Source: Salipiger abyssi (GTDB lineage Bacteria; Pseudomonadota; Alphaproteobacteria; Rhodobacterales; Rhodobacteraceae). Taken from it: a DNA stretch of 64,000 nucleotides. Below the pieces are notes generated by a model. It saw nothing but the letters and a program-made list of their open reading frames with translations, was not told where the DNA came from and did no database searches. This document shows positions 1 to 11,365 of this stretch, in pieces. The position numbers and the translations under genes were made by a program. Positions within the stretch are counted from its first letter, which is position 1, and each line of letters starts with the position of its first letter. The stretch spans positions 3,232,501 to 3,296,500 of the forward strand of contig NZ_CP015093.1 in assembly GCF_001975705.1 (NCBI RefSeq), in the 5' to 3' direction.

Positions 1-44
1 GAGACGGTGCAGTTCAAGGTGAGCGTGCCGCTGCGGTAAGTGAC

Positions 45-150
45 GCGGTCGGAACGACGCACCAAAACGGCCTCAAGTAGCCGATAGGCGGTAGGCCAAA
101 CATAAAAACGATGACACTCCGACACGGAGTGTCGGGTTGTCATCAGTGTC
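45..150 (+). other. Insert-like structured sequence at 23S helix 25
   Basis: This stretch sits where helix 25 should be and is longer than the normal helix. It contains a hairpin with stem ggcct/aggcc (69-73 with 93-97) closed by the 19-base loop caagtagccgataggcggt. A second stem-loop follows, with inner arms cactcc/ggagtg and outer arms atgaca/tgtcat. Helix 25 is a known site of intervening sequences in bacterial 23S genes. Whether this insert is excised cannot be told from the DNA. Confidence 0.55.
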
Positions 151-656
151 CAGTCTTGTGACGGCGTACCTTTTGTATAATGGGTCATCGACTTGGTCTA
201 TCTAGCAAGCTTAAGCCGGTAGGTGTAGGCGCAGCGAAAGCGAGTCTTAATAGGGCGTCGAGTTAGATGGATCAGACCCGAAACCGAGTGATCTAGGCAT
301 GACCAGGATGAAGGTAAGGTAACACTTACTGGAGGTCCGAACCCACACCTGTTGAAAAAGGTCGGGATGAGTTGTGCCTAGGGGTGAAAGGCCAATCAAA
401 CTCGGAGATAGCTGGTTCTCCGCGAAATCTATTTAGGTAGAGCGTCATCCGAATACCCCGGGGGGTAGAGCACTGGATGGGTAATGGGGCCCCACAGGCT
501 TACTGATCCTAACCAAACTCCGAATACCCGGGAGTACTAGATGGCAGACACACAGCGGATGCTAACGTCCGTTGTGGAGAGGGAAACAACCCTGACCTAC
601 AGCTAAGGCCCCCAATTCATGGCTAAGTGGGAAAGCAGGTGGGACGACCAAAACAA

Positions 657-687
<31 letters not shown>

Positions 688-801
688 TAAAGATAGCGTA
701 ACAGCTCACTGGTCTAATCAAGTTGTCCTGCGGCGAAGATGTAACGGGGCTCAAGCCATGAGCCGAAGCTTAGGATGCCGTAAGGCATGGTAGCGGAGCG
801 T

Positions 802-894
802 AGTGTGACATAGCACTTGTCTTTATTATCGCCCTTCGGTCGTTGAGCACGTGTGCTCAAGTAGCCGATAGGCGGTAGCACAAGACAAAGTGCT
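802..894 (+). other. Intervening-sequence-like insert in 23S helix 45
   Basis: About 90 bases interrupt the normal helix 45 between ggagcgt and ttctgtgaagcc. The ends can pair as a long stem with one bulge (agcacttgtctt at 812-823 with aagacaaagtgct at 882-894). Inside is a hairpin with stem tgtgct/agcaca (852-857 with 877-882) and exactly the same 19-base loop as the helix 25 insert. Helix 45 is the other classical site of 23S intervening sequences, which RNase III removes to leave fragmented rRNA. Confidence 0.7.
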
Positions 895-1455
895 TTCTGT
901 GAAGCCGGGCTGTAAGGCATCCGGTGGAGAGATCACTAGCGAGAATGATGACATGAGTAGCGACAAGGAGTGTGAGAGACACTCCCGCCGAAAGTCCAAG
1001 GGTTCCTGCTTAAAGCTAATCTGAGCAGGGTAAGCCGGCCCCTAAGGCGAGGCCGAAAGGCGTAGTCGATGGGAACCAGGTTAATATTCCTGGGCCAGGA
1101 GATGGTGACGGATTGCGAAGATTGTTCGACCTTATCGGATTGGTCGGGCCGTTCAGCAGTCCCTGGAAATAGCCCTCCATGAGACCGTACCCTAAACCGA
1201 CACAGGTGGACTGGTAGAGAATACCAAGGCGCTTGAGAGAACGATGTTGAAGGAACTCGGCAAAATACCTCCGTAAGTTCGCGAGAAGGAGGCCCAGTTT
1301 CTAGGCAACTAGTGGCTGGGGGCACAAACCAGGGGGTGGCGACTGTTTACTAAAAACACAGGGCTCTGCGAAGTCGCAAGACGACGTATAGGGTCTGACG
1401 CCTGCCCGGTGCCTGAAGGTTAAAAGGAGGAGTGAGAGCTCTGAATTGAAGCCCG

Positions 1456-1538
<83 letters not shown>

Positions 1539-1794
1539 CGACTTCCCCGCTGTCTCCAACATCGACTCAGCGAAATTGAATTGCCTGTCAAGATGCAGGC
1601 TTCCCGCGGTTAGACGGAAAGACCCCGTGCACCTTTACTACAGCTTCGCACTGGCATCAGGATTGTGATGTGCAGGATAGGTGGTAGGCTTCGAAGCAGG
1701 GACGCCAGTCTCTGTGGAGCCGAAAGATGAGATACCACCCTTCGCACTCTTGATGTCTAACCGCGGTCCCTCATCGGGATCCGGGACCCTGCGT

Positions 1795-1829
<35 letters not shown>

Positions 1830-1972
1830 GCGTAACGGAGGCGCGCGAAGGTTGGCTCAGAGCGGTCGGAAATCGCTCGTTGAGTGCAATGGCAGAAGCC
1901 AGCCTGACTGCAAGACTGACAAGTCGAGCAGAGTCGAAAGACGGCCATAGTGATCCGGTGGTCCCAAGTGGG

Positions 1973-2021
<49 letters not shown>

Positions 2022-2600
2022 ACTGCCCAAGAGTCCATATCGACGGCAGTGTTTGGCACCTCGATGTCGGCTCATCTCATCCTGGGGCTGGAGCAGGTCC
2101 CAAGGGTACGGCTGTTCGCCGTTTAAAGAGGTACGTGAGCTGGGTTTAGAACGTCGTGAGACAGTTCGGTCCCTATCTGCCGTGGGTGTAGGATACTTGA
2201 GAGGAGTTGCCCCTAGTACGAGAGGACCGGGGTGAACGATCCACTGGTGGACCAGTTGTCGTGCCAACGGCAGTGCTGGGTAGCTATGATCGGACAGGAT
2301 AACCGCTGAAGGCATCTAAGCGGGAAGCCCCCCTCAAAACAAGGTATCCCTGAGGGCCGTGGTAGACCACCACGTCGATAGGCCGGAGATGTAAGCATGG
2401 TAACATGTTCAGTTGACCGGTACTAATGGCCCGATAGGCTTGATTTGATCCAGTAACAGACAGGCTCACACCTATCTGAAAACTGGTCAGAAGCATACAC
2501 ACCAATAAAGTGTGACTTGGACAACGTGATTTGATCGCTGCGCCTGAAATGGATAGGTGCGGGAACGCGTTATCGTCTGCGACGAAACGCTGCCTCCCGC

Positions 2601-2631
2601 AAATACCAAATCGCGTAGCGATTTGGTATTT
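2601..2631 (+). other. Perfect 14-bp hairpin in the 23S-5S spacer
   Basis: Bases 2601-2614 (aaataccaaatcgc) are the exact reverse complement of 2618-2631, leaving a 3-base loop. The hairpin lies just before the 5S gene and is probably a processing signal. Its right arm can also pair with a second copy of aaataccaaat at 2758-2768, after the 5S gene. Confidence 0.7.
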
Positions 2632-2636
2632 CCTCG

Positions 2637-2753
2637 GTTTGGTGGTCATAGCGCGAGCAAAACACCCGGTCCCATTCCGAACCCGGCCGTTAAGTGCCGT
2701 TGCGCCAATGGTACTGCGACTCAAGTCGTGGGAGAGTAGGTCACCGCCAAACC
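2637..2753 (+). rRNA. rrf: 5S ribosomal RNA
   Basis: Length of about 117 bases with the standard 5S landmarks: tggtggtcatagcg at the 5' side, acacccggtcccattccgaa in loops B/C, and gggagagtaggtcaccgcca at the 3' side, with the two ends complementary. It is followed by a terminator with no tRNA gene in between. Confidence 0.95.
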
Positions 2754-2800
2754 TAGTAAATACCAAATGTCTCTCTAATCGATGAAAACGAGAACCCAAC

Positions 2801-2823
2801 AAAAGCGCCCATAGGGCGCTTTT
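2801..2823 (+). terminator. Rho-independent terminator of the rRNA operon
   Basis: Perfect 10-bp stem aaaagcgccc/gggcgctttt with a 3-base ata loop, ending in a T run. It lies about 50 bases after the 5S rRNA and closes the operon. Confidence 0.9.
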
Positions 2824-3040
2824 TGCGTTCAAAAAGCAGACTAAGCCAAAAAACATACGCAAAAACGCACTCATACCGACGCACCGTCAGGGGGGGGGAC
2901 GAAATTTCCTCGCGCTTTGCTTTACGTGACGTAAGTCGGTTATGGGGTAGAGAGCGGGCCTTCATATTATTAGGCTACGTCGCGTAATGCCGATTTTTCA
3001 GTCGGTACGACAAAAACTGACTAATATAACGGACCATTTT
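2824..3040. other. Gene-free spacer between rRNA operon and first RTX gene
   Basis: Relatively AT-rich sequence containing a run of g (about 2890) and no convincing gene. It should hold the promoter of the RTX gene, but I could not pick confident -35/-10 boxes. An in-frame ATG at 2987 is an alternative start for the next gene. Confidence 0.5.
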
Positions 3041-6000
3041 ATGCCGGAACTTGAGCTCTCGCCCCTCACCACGGATTTTACCTATAACCCATGGCAGGGG
3101 GGGCCGACGCGGGTTCCGCTTTACCGCGATGTGGCCGCCTTGCCGGAGGGCGGATTCGTGTCGCTCTGGAGCACGGATGCCGGCGTTTACGCGCGGTTTC
3201 ACGATACCGAAGGGCAGGCCGAGGATGGCGGCGTCGTGGTCTCGGGCGCGGGCTCGGCCCGGGTCGATGCCGAGGTGCTGGCCGATGGCACGGTCGCTGC
3301 GTTCTGGATGACCGATGGCGAGCTGCGGGTGCAGCGTTTCGACACGGACGGTACATTGATCGGCGCATCGGTTTTGCTGGCCGAAGACGATCCGAACTAT
3401 CCGAGCCAGGATCTCAATTCGCTCCATGCCAGCGCTCTCGCGGATGGCGGCTATGCGGTGAGCTGGCGGTTGGGAAATAACTTTGACGCCAATCTGGCCT
3501 TTTTCGATGCCGATGGCACCGCACGCGGGGCCAGTATCGAGATCGACAACCGCGACGCGCTCGACGCCAACGAGTCGGCCGGGCAGGGCCGGGTGCTCGA
3601 TATGGTCGAGATGACCGACGGTACGCTGGCGGTGCTGTTCCGCGGAGACGGCCGGGACAATACGGTCGACAGTTTCACCACATTTTCCGATCTTTATGTG
3701 CAGCGCTTCAATGCCGATGGCAGCGCGGTCGACGATCCGTTTCGCCTGACCGACGCTCCGGGCACCGAGCTGCGCGGCCAGATCGCGCAGCTCGCCGATG
3801 GCAACCTGGCCACCGCCTGGCAGACGGGGAACGGCATCTTTGCCCAGGTGGTCACCGCCGACGGCACGGCGGTCAGCGCGCCGGTGCTGCTCGACGACCC
3901 CGAAGACTTCGGTAGCCACTATACCAACGGGATCGTCGCGCTGGAAAACGGCGGTTTCGCGGTGACCTATTTCGAAGGCGTCGTGGGGGACGATCCGGTC
4001 TATGCCCGGGTTCTTGATGCCTCGGGCGCGCTTCAGGGGGAGGCGCGACTCGTCGGCAGTCAGACCGACCTTGTCGACGACGCGCCGCTGATCGCCATCG
4101 GCGAGGGGCGTTACGTGCTTGGTGCCCAGGCCGATAGCGACGGGTTCGAGGTGCTTCAGCTCAATACGCAGGCCGAAGGCACCGTCGTCATCCCCGCGAG
4201 CATGGTTCTGCGTGAGGATACACCGCTGGATCCATCGGCTCTGGACCTGTCGGGGATCACCGATGCAAACGGGCTGGGCGAGATCGAGGATTACTCCGTC
4301 ACCTGGTTGTTCTACGATGAGAACGGCACGTTCCTGTCGTCGCAACCGGCGTTTCCGGGCGGCGGCCAGGCCTATGCTCCGGGAGATATCTATGTCGGTG
4401 CTTCGGTCGCCGCCGAGGTGACCTTTGCCGATGCCGCTGGCAATCTGGAGACCGTCTCTTCCCTTCCGACCGGGGCGATCGAGGCGGTGAACGACGCGCC
4501 GGATGTGGCGCTGTTCCGTATATTCAGCGAGGAGCGGGTGTATACCTCACCGGGGTATTCCGTTCATCGGACGATCTATACCGATACCGTCTCGCCGGAA
4601 GAGGACGCCTATCCCGAACTGGAGGTGTCGCTGACCGGATCGATGGGGATCTATGATGCCGACGGCATCGGCGACGCGGCGGATATGAGCTATCAGTGGA
4701 TGCGTGACGGTGTGGCGATTTCCGGGGCCACCGAAAGTACCTACCTCCCGGTGCAGGCGGATGTCGGGCACCGCATTACGGCCCAGGTGACCTATGTGGA
4801 CGGTCAGGGCTTTACCGAAACCGTGACCACGCAGCAGACCGGCGAGGTGACGAATACGCCCGACCCTCTCACGGGCCGCGCGACCTACTTCGGCACGACG
4901 GTGCAGTACGGGACCGTCAGCGTCGATGCGTCGGGCCTGGCCGACGAGGACGGCATCGCCTCTGTCACCTATGCATGGCGTCTGGGAAACAGCGTCTTTG
5001 AAAGCGAAACAGGGTCCAGCCTCACAGTGACGGAGCAGCATCATGTGGGCTTGGATCTCTTTGCCCTGATTGGGGTGACCGACAATTTCGGTGATACCGA
5101 GACGTATCGGCTGTTCATCGGGCCCATCGTCAATGATGACGATCCGACCACAGGCGCGCCCACGATCACCGGGCTCGCGCAGCAGGACGAAACCCTTGTC
5201 GCGAATACCAGCGGGATCGAGGATATCGACGGGATCGGTTTCTTCACCTACCAGTGGCTGCGCGATGGCGCCGAGATCGCGGATGCGACGGACTCCACAT
5301 ATACGCTGGGGCAGGCAGATGTGGGACATGAGATCACGCTGCGGGTCCAGCACGTCGACCCCTATGGCGGGTGGGCCAGGCTGACCAGCGCCGCAACCGC
5401 CGCGGTGGCGAATGTGAACGATCCGGTGACCGGAACGGCCGAGCTCTTTGGGCCGCTTGTCGAGGATGCGGTGCTGAGCGTCGACACCTCGGAGCTCGCC
5501 GACGCGGATGGGCTGGGCGCGTTTTCCTATCAGTGGCTGCGCGACGACGACCCGATTGCCGGCGCGACGGGTCAGACCTACACGTTGGGCCAGCCCGATG
5601 TCGGCGCGGAAATGTCGGTTTTGGTGAGCTATACCGACGGCCAGGGCAGCGCAGAGCAGCTCCTTGTGGAGCCTGTCGATTATAATGTCGTGCAGAATGT
5701 GAATGATCCGGTCACCGGCGTGCCGGTCATTCAGGGGATCGCGCTCGAAGACGAGCTTCTGCGCGCGGATACGAGCGGCGTCGCAGATGAGGACGGTATC
5801 GGGTTGCTGGAATACCGGTGGTTCGCGGACGGCGTTCAGATTGGCGGTGCGACACTGTCCGAGTACCGCCCGCGTGAACATAGCATCGGCGCGCAGATCA
5901 CCGTCCAGGTTACGGTCTACGATGCGTTCGGCAATTCCGAGCGTATCGAAAGCGTTGCAACCGACCCGATCGAGGCGCTGCCGCGTCTGCTGGTCGGCAC

Positions 6001-6706
6001 CAATCTCAACGACGATCTCGTCGGGAATATGGGCAATGACACGCTGATCGGCGAAGAGGGCGACGACCGCCTTGTCGGCTTCGGGGGCGATGACAGTCTG
6101 GTTGGCGGTGATGGCACCGACACGCTGAACGGTGGCGACGGCAACGATACGATCGCCGGCGGAACGACAGCGCTGGATCTGCGCGATTTCATCTATGCCG
6201 GAAATGGCAACGATCTGGTCGATGCGGGGGCCGGCAACGATCTGGTCTATGCGGGGGCTGGCAACGACACCGTGACCGGCGGGCTGGGCGTCGACGAGAT
6301 CATCGGTCAGCTCGGCGATGACGTGCTGACGGGCCAGGCATGGTCGGATGCGCTTTTCGGGGGCGATGGCGACGATTTCCTCAATGGCGGGTTCGGGTTC
6401 GACCGGCTGAACGGCGGCGCGGGGGCGGACAGGTTCTTCCATCTCGGTGCGGCCGGGCATGGCAGCGACTGGGTGCAGGATTACAGCGCCGCCGAGGGCG
6501 ATTTGCTGCTCTATGGCGGTGTGGCAACGGCGGATGATTTCCTGATCCAGCGGGCGAATACCCCCGGCGCCGGCGATGCCGGCATCGAGGAGATTTTCGT
6601 CACTCATGTGCCGAGCGGCCAGATCCTCTGGGCGCTTGTCGATGGCGACGCGCAGTCCTCCATCCATCTTCAGAGCGGCGGTATCGTCTACGACCTGCTG
6701 GCGTGA
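3041..6706 (+). CDS. RTX protein with Ig-like repeats and C-terminal secretion cassette
   Basis: Large acidic protein (about 1221 aa) with no signal peptide, as expected for a type I secretion substrate. The first 400 residues hold propeller-like repeats ending in FDADGTA or FNADGSA type strands. Six Ig/cadherin-like units follow, each starting DxDGIG or DADGLG and containing YQWLRDG...ADVGHxI. The C-terminal 230 residues are calcium-binding RTX nonapeptides (GGDGNDTIAGG type) plus a non-RTX tail ending in YDLLA. That tail is nearly the same in the next three genes. The start was set at 3041 because a weak acgga lies 8 bases upstream; ATG 2987 would add 18 residues with no better ribosome site. 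Function is probably adhesion or biofilm matrix, not shown. No transporter is nearby. Confidence 0.85.
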   Translation: MPELELSPLTTDFTYNPWQGGPTRVPLYRDVAALPEGGFVSLWSTDAGVYARFHDTEGQAEDGGVVVSGAGSARVDAEVLADGTVAAFWMTDGELRVQRFDTDGTLIGASVLLAEDDPNYPSQDLNSLHASALADGGYAVSWRLGNNFDANLAFFDADGTARGASIEIDNRDALDANESAGQGRVLDMVEMTDGTLAVLFRGDGRDNTVDSFTTFSDLYVQRFNADGSAVDDPFRLTDAPGTELRGQIAQLADGNLATAWQTGNGIFAQVVTADGTAVSAPVLLDDPEDFGSHYTNGIVALENGGFAVTYFEGVVGDDPVYARVLDASGALQGEARLVGSQTDLVDDAPLIAIGEGRYVLGAQADSDGFEVLQLNTQAEGTVVIPASMVLREDTPLDPSALDLSGITDANGLGEIEDYSVTWLFYDENGTFLSSQPAFPGGGQAYAPGDIYVGASVAAEVTFADAAGNLETVSSLPTGAIEAVNDAPDVALFRIFSEERVYTSPGYSVHRTIYTDTVSPEEDAYPELEVSLTGSMGIYDADGIGDAADMSYQWMRDGVAISGATESTYLPVQADVGHRITAQVTYVDGQGFTETVTTQQTGEVTNTPDPLTGRATYFGTTVQYGTVSVDASGLADEDGIASVTYAWRLGNSVFESETGSSLTVTEQHHVGLDLFALIGVTDNFGDTETYRLFIGPIVNDDDPTTGAPTITGLAQQDETLVANTSGIEDIDGIGFFTYQWLRDGAEIADATDSTYTLGQADVGHEITLRVQHVDPYGGWARLTSAATAAVANVNDPVTGTAELFGPLVEDAVLSVDTSELADADGLGAFSYQWLRDDDPIAGATGQTYTLGQPDVGAEMSVLVSYTDGQGSAEQLLVEPVDYNVVQNVNDPVTGVPVIQGIALEDELLRADTSGVADEDGIGLLEYRWFADGVQIGGATLSEYRPREHSIGAQITVQVTVYDAFGNSERIESVATDPIEALPRLLVGTNLNDDLVGNMGNDTLIGEEGDDRLVGFGGDDSLVGGDGTDTLNGGDGNDTIAGGTTALDLRDFIYAGNGNDLVDAGAGNDLVYAGAGNDTVTGGLGVDEIIGQLGDDVLTGQAWSDALFGGDGDDFLNGGFGFDRLNGGAGADRFFHLGAAGHGSDWVQDYSAAEGDLLLYGGVATADDFLIQRANTPGAGDAGIEEIFVTHVPSGQILWALVDGDAQSSIHLQSGGIVYDLLA

Positions 6707-6707
6707 T

Positions 6708-6758
6708 CCGCCCGGCTCGGGGTTGGGCCGCAGACCTTGCGGCCGCAGCGCCGGGCGG
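6708..6758. terminator. GC-rich nested hairpin after first RTX gene
   Basis: Outer arms ccgcccggc (6708-6716) and gccgggcgg (6750-6758) enclose an inner hairpin gccgca/tgcggc. There is no T run, so this is a possible factor-dependent terminator or RNA-stabilising structure rather than a classical terminator. Confidence 0.4.
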
Positions 6759-6896
6759 TCGCCGGCCTTTTCGGCAATCGGGACCTCCGGCGCATAAAGC
6801 CGGGGCCCGGGACAGCGATTTCTTGCCCACGCGACGCGCGGCTGTCATGCTGCGAGGGGACAAGGGCAGGGCACAAGCAGGGATTTCAGGAGCGGC

Positions 6897-9800
6897 ATGG
6901 CAGTCTTCAACGGAACGAGCGGCAACGATCCGCTGACAGGCACCGACGATCCCGATACGCTGAATGGCTTCGGCGGCAGCGACGAACTGGTTGGCAATGC
7001 GGGGAATGACCGGCTCGACGGCGGCGCGGGATCCGACCGTGTGGTGTATTTCCGTGAGACTGGGCCTTCCGGGATATTGGCGGATCTGGAGACGGGTCGG
7101 GTCACGGATACCTGGGGCGATACGGACACGCTGATCGGGATCGAATGGCTTTACGGCTCGGCGCTGAACGACACGATCCGGGGGTTCAGCAGCGGCAACG
7201 ACCTGATTTTCGGCAATAGCGGCAACGATTCCATCGACGGGCGCGGCGGTGACGACGTGCTGATCGGCGACCAGGGCAACGATACGCTGCAGGGCGGGGC
7301 GGGCTCCGACCAGGCGGCCTATTTCTTCGAGACCGGGTCGCTGGGGATCTCGGTGAACCTGATCGCCGGCACGGCGACGGATACCTGGGGCCACACCGAC
7401 ACGCTGTTCAATATCGAGCGGATCATCGGGTCGGACCATGCCGACACGCTGCGCGGTTCGGCGGCGGCGGATTATTTCCACGGCCATGCCGGTGCGGACC
7501 TGCTGGAGACCTATAGCGGCGAGGATACGCTGGTCGGCGGCGCCGGGGCCGACACGCTGCGCGGCGGCGGCGGCGCCGACATGGTGGGCTATTTCCTGGA
7601 GGGCGGCGGCAGCGGGGTCACTGTCGATCTGCGCGCCGGCACCGCCACCGACAGCTGGGGCGACAGCGACACGCTGGAGGGGATCGAATACGTCCACGGC
7701 ACCGATCACGGCGACACGCTGCTGGGCTCTGACGCGCATGGCGACCGGTTCTTCGGCTATGCCGGCGACGATTACATGGACGGTCGCGACGGCAACGATC
7801 TCTATTACACCGGCGCCGGCAACGACACGATCGTCGTCGGCGGCACCATCGCCGATGCCCGCGACACGATCGTGGTCAACGGGGCGGGGCACAACACCGT
7901 CATCGGCGGCGATTCCGAGGGCACGCAATACGGCCATCACATCGTCTTCACGCTGAACGAGGCGGTGACGGTCAACCTGGCCACCGGTCTGGCCAGCTCG
8001 GCCAGCATGACCACGGATTTCAGCGCGGCGCTGTATTTCCTCGAGGTCAACGGCACGATGCATGACGACCTCCTGGTCGGTGGCAACCCGCGCTTCGACT
8101 ATCTGGAATGGTATACCGGCAACCAGGGCAACGACACGATCGACGGTGGCAGCGGCACCGCCGACACGGTGGTCTATCAGCCCGAGGAAGAGATCGGGTC
8201 GTATAATTTCGATCTCGGCCGGGTCGAATACGGCACCATGGGGGTGGTGGTGAACCTGGCCACCGGGGTGGCACGGGACACGTTCGGCGACACCGACACG
8301 CTGATCAATATCGACCATGTGCGCGGCACGCGCTTTGCCGACGCGATCACCGGCAGCGCCGAGGGCAATGCCTTCTGGGGTCTGCAGGGCAACGACACGT
8401 TCAACGGCGGTGCCGGCGAGGACACCGTGCATTACGGCGAGGATTACCTGCGCGGCGGCACCGCCGGGGTCACCGTCAATCTGTTCAACCAGACCGGCAT
8501 CGACGGCTATGGCAACACCGACACGCTGATCAGCATCGAACATGTCCATGCCACCGCGCGCAACGATTTCCTGACCGGGGACAATGCCGGCAACCGGCTG
8601 TTCGGCGAGGAGGGCAACGACACGCTGGTGGGCCATGGCGGCCGGGATGTGCTGGTGGCGGGCGCCGGCAACGACGCGCTACGCGGCGGCGCCGAGCATG
8701 ACGAGCTGGTGGGCGACGCGGGCAATGACACGCTAGATGGCGGCGAGGGCGACGATCTGGCGCGCTACCGCGACGACCCTGCCGGGATCTCGGCGGATCT
8801 GCTGACCGGGCGGGTCGCCGACGGTTATGGCGGCACCGACACGCTGATCAATATCGAGGGGATCCACGGCTCGGATCACGGCGACACGCTGTCGGGGGAT
8901 GCCGGGGCGAACGAGTTTTCCGGCTTCGGCGGCAACGATCTGATCGAGAGCCGCACCGGGGCCGACACGCTGCTGGGCGGCGACGGGCGCGACACGCTGC
9001 GCGGCGGCGGCGGCAATGACGAGCTCTGGGGCCAGGCCGGCACCGACACGCTGGACGGCGGCGCCGGGGTCGATCTGGTACGCTATCGCGACAGCGCTGC
9101 GGGGGTTTCGGCGAGCCTGGCCACGGGCAGCGCGCAGGACGGGTTTGGCGGCACCGACACGCTGCTGAATATCGAGGGCATTCACGGCTCCGATCACGGC
9201 GACACGCTGACCGGCGATGCCGGCGACAACGAGCTGTCGGGCTTCGGCGGCAACGATCTGCTCGACGGCCAGGGCGGCGACGACACGCTGCTGGGCGGGG
9301 CGGGGCGCGACACGCTTCTGGGCGGCACCGGCGCCGACGAGATCTGGGGCGAGGCGGGCGACGACACGCTGGACGGGCGCGGCGGGTTCGACCTTGCGCG
9401 CTACGGCAACTCGGCCTCCGGGGTGACGGCGGATCTGGCGGCGGGCAGCGCGCAGGACGGGTTCGGCGGCACCGATGCGCTGAGCAATATCGAGGGTCTG
9501 CACGGCTCCGATCACGGCGACGTGCTGCGCGGCGACGCCGGCGGCAACGAGCTGTCGGGTTTTGCCGGCAACGACACGCTGCAAGGCCAGGGCGGCGCCG
9601 ACACCATCCTCGGCGGCGACGGAAACGACAGCATCCAGGGCGGAGCCGGAAATGACACGATGCTCGGCGGTGCCGGCAACGATACGTTCGAGGGGGGCGA
9701 GGGGGCCGACCTCGTGCGTTATCGCGACAGCACCTTGTCGATTTCGGCCAATCTGGCGGCGGGCCGGGTGCAGGACGGGCTCGGCGGCACCGATACGCTC

Positions 9801-11305
9801 GTCAATGTCGAGAATGTCGATGGTTCGGATTTCGCGGACGACATGACCGGCGATGGCGCCGACAACCGGCTCTTCGGTTTTGACGGCAATGACACGATCT
9901 CCGGCAATGGCGGTTCCGACACGATCCTCGGGGCGCCGGGAATGACAGCCTGTCGGGCGGCGCCGGCAATGACCAGATCTGGGGTGAGGCGGGCAACGAC
10001 ACGATCGACGGCGGCGCCGGAACCGATCTGGTGCGCTACCGATATGCCAGTTCGGGGCTCGTGGTGGATCTGGTGCAGGGCACCGCCACCGGCGAAGGCA
10101 CCGATATCCTCTCCAATGTGGAAAATGTAGACGGCTCCGATCAGGCCGATCTGTTCATCGGCTCCAGCGCGATCAACGTGTTTTCAGGCTTTGGCGGCGC
10201 CGACACCTTCATCAGCGGTGCCGGCAGCGATGTGCTCTCCGGACGCCAGGGCGGCGACCGCTACGAGTTTCGCGCCGGCGACGGGTCGGATGTGGTCAAC
10301 GATCTTGGCGACGGCACAGGCACGGACCGTGTCGTGTTCCACGATTACACCGCTGACAACGCCACCATCGTGCGGCAGAATCCCGCGAACGAGGCGATCC
10401 TGATCCTGTTTGGCGACACCGGCGACATGGTGGTGCTGGCCAATACGCTGAACGCCGGGCACAGCGGCGCGATCGAGCAGATCGAATGGGCCGACGGCTC
10501 GGTTTGGAACCATGCGGATCTGATCGCGGCGATAGGCCAGCATGGCGAGGTGGAAGAGCCTCCGGTCAGCAGCGGCGGGCTGAACGAGACCGGCGATTCC
10601 GGTTCGAACCTCATGGAGGGCACGAGCTATGCCGACAGCCTGAGCGGCCTGCGCGGCAGCGATACGCTGATCGGGCTGGAGGGCAACGATACGCTGCGTG
10701 GCGGCGATGGCAGCGATACGGTCAATGGCGGCACCGGCGACGACGTGCTCTTTGGCGGCGACAGCGAGGACGATCTGCGCGATGTCATCTATGGCGGTGC
10801 CGGCGACGATGCCCTGGACGGCGGCTATGGCAATGACGAGCTGCGCGGGGATGCCGGCAACGACACGATCGTGGGCGGTTACGGGGTCGATGAAATTATC
10901 GGCGGCGCGGGCAATGATCAGTTGACGGGCCAGGCCTGGTCGGATCTCATCCTGGGCGGCGATGGCGACGATTTCATCAATGGCGGGTTCGGTTTCGACC
11001 GCGTGAATGGCGGCGCCGGCGCCGACCAGTTCTATCACTTGGGCGTGTTGGGGCACGGTTCGGACTGGATCCAGGACTACAATGCCGCCGAAGGCGACCG
11101 TCTGGTCTATGGTGGCGGCGTGGCCACCGCGGACGATTTCCTGATCCAGCGTGCCAGCACCGGTGGCGCCGGCGATGCGGCCGTACAGGAAATCTTTATC
11201 ACCCATATCCCAAGCGGCAATCTGCTCTGGGCGCTGGTCGATGGCGATGCCCAATCGGAGATAAACGTGGTGATCGGCGGAGTGGAATACGATCTGCTGG
11301 TCTGA
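6897..11305 (+). pseudogene. RTX repeat protein, broken by a one-base frameshift near 9930
   Basis: One gene of about 1470 codons, readable as 6897 to about 9930 and then in another frame from about 9932 to 11305. A good aggag ribosome site precedes ATG 6897. The protein is almost all RTX nonapeptides (GGAGNDTLxGG) alternating with a recurring unit of the type GxTDTLxNIExxHGSDHGDTLxG, about ten copies. At the break, ctcgg-ggcgccggg lacks one base compared with the repeat sequence ctcggcggcgccggg. Beyond it the repeat pattern resumes perfectly (GGAGNDQIWGEAGNDTIDGG) and runs into the shared C-terminal cassette ending YDLLV. Read as it stands, the first part would end out of frame at 10130 and lose the secretion signal. 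The gene is otherwise intact, so a base-calling error is quite possible. Confidence 0.82.
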
Positions 11306-11365
11306 TAGCTTCTCTGCGTGGGAGATTCTCCCGCGCATTTCCTCAATGTCGTTACCGGAGAAAAA

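Noticed and set aside
6900..10100. Regular short DNA repeats that could be taken for a CRISPR array
   Set aside because: The periodicity is in frame with the 9-residue RTX units and there are no unique spacers of constant length.
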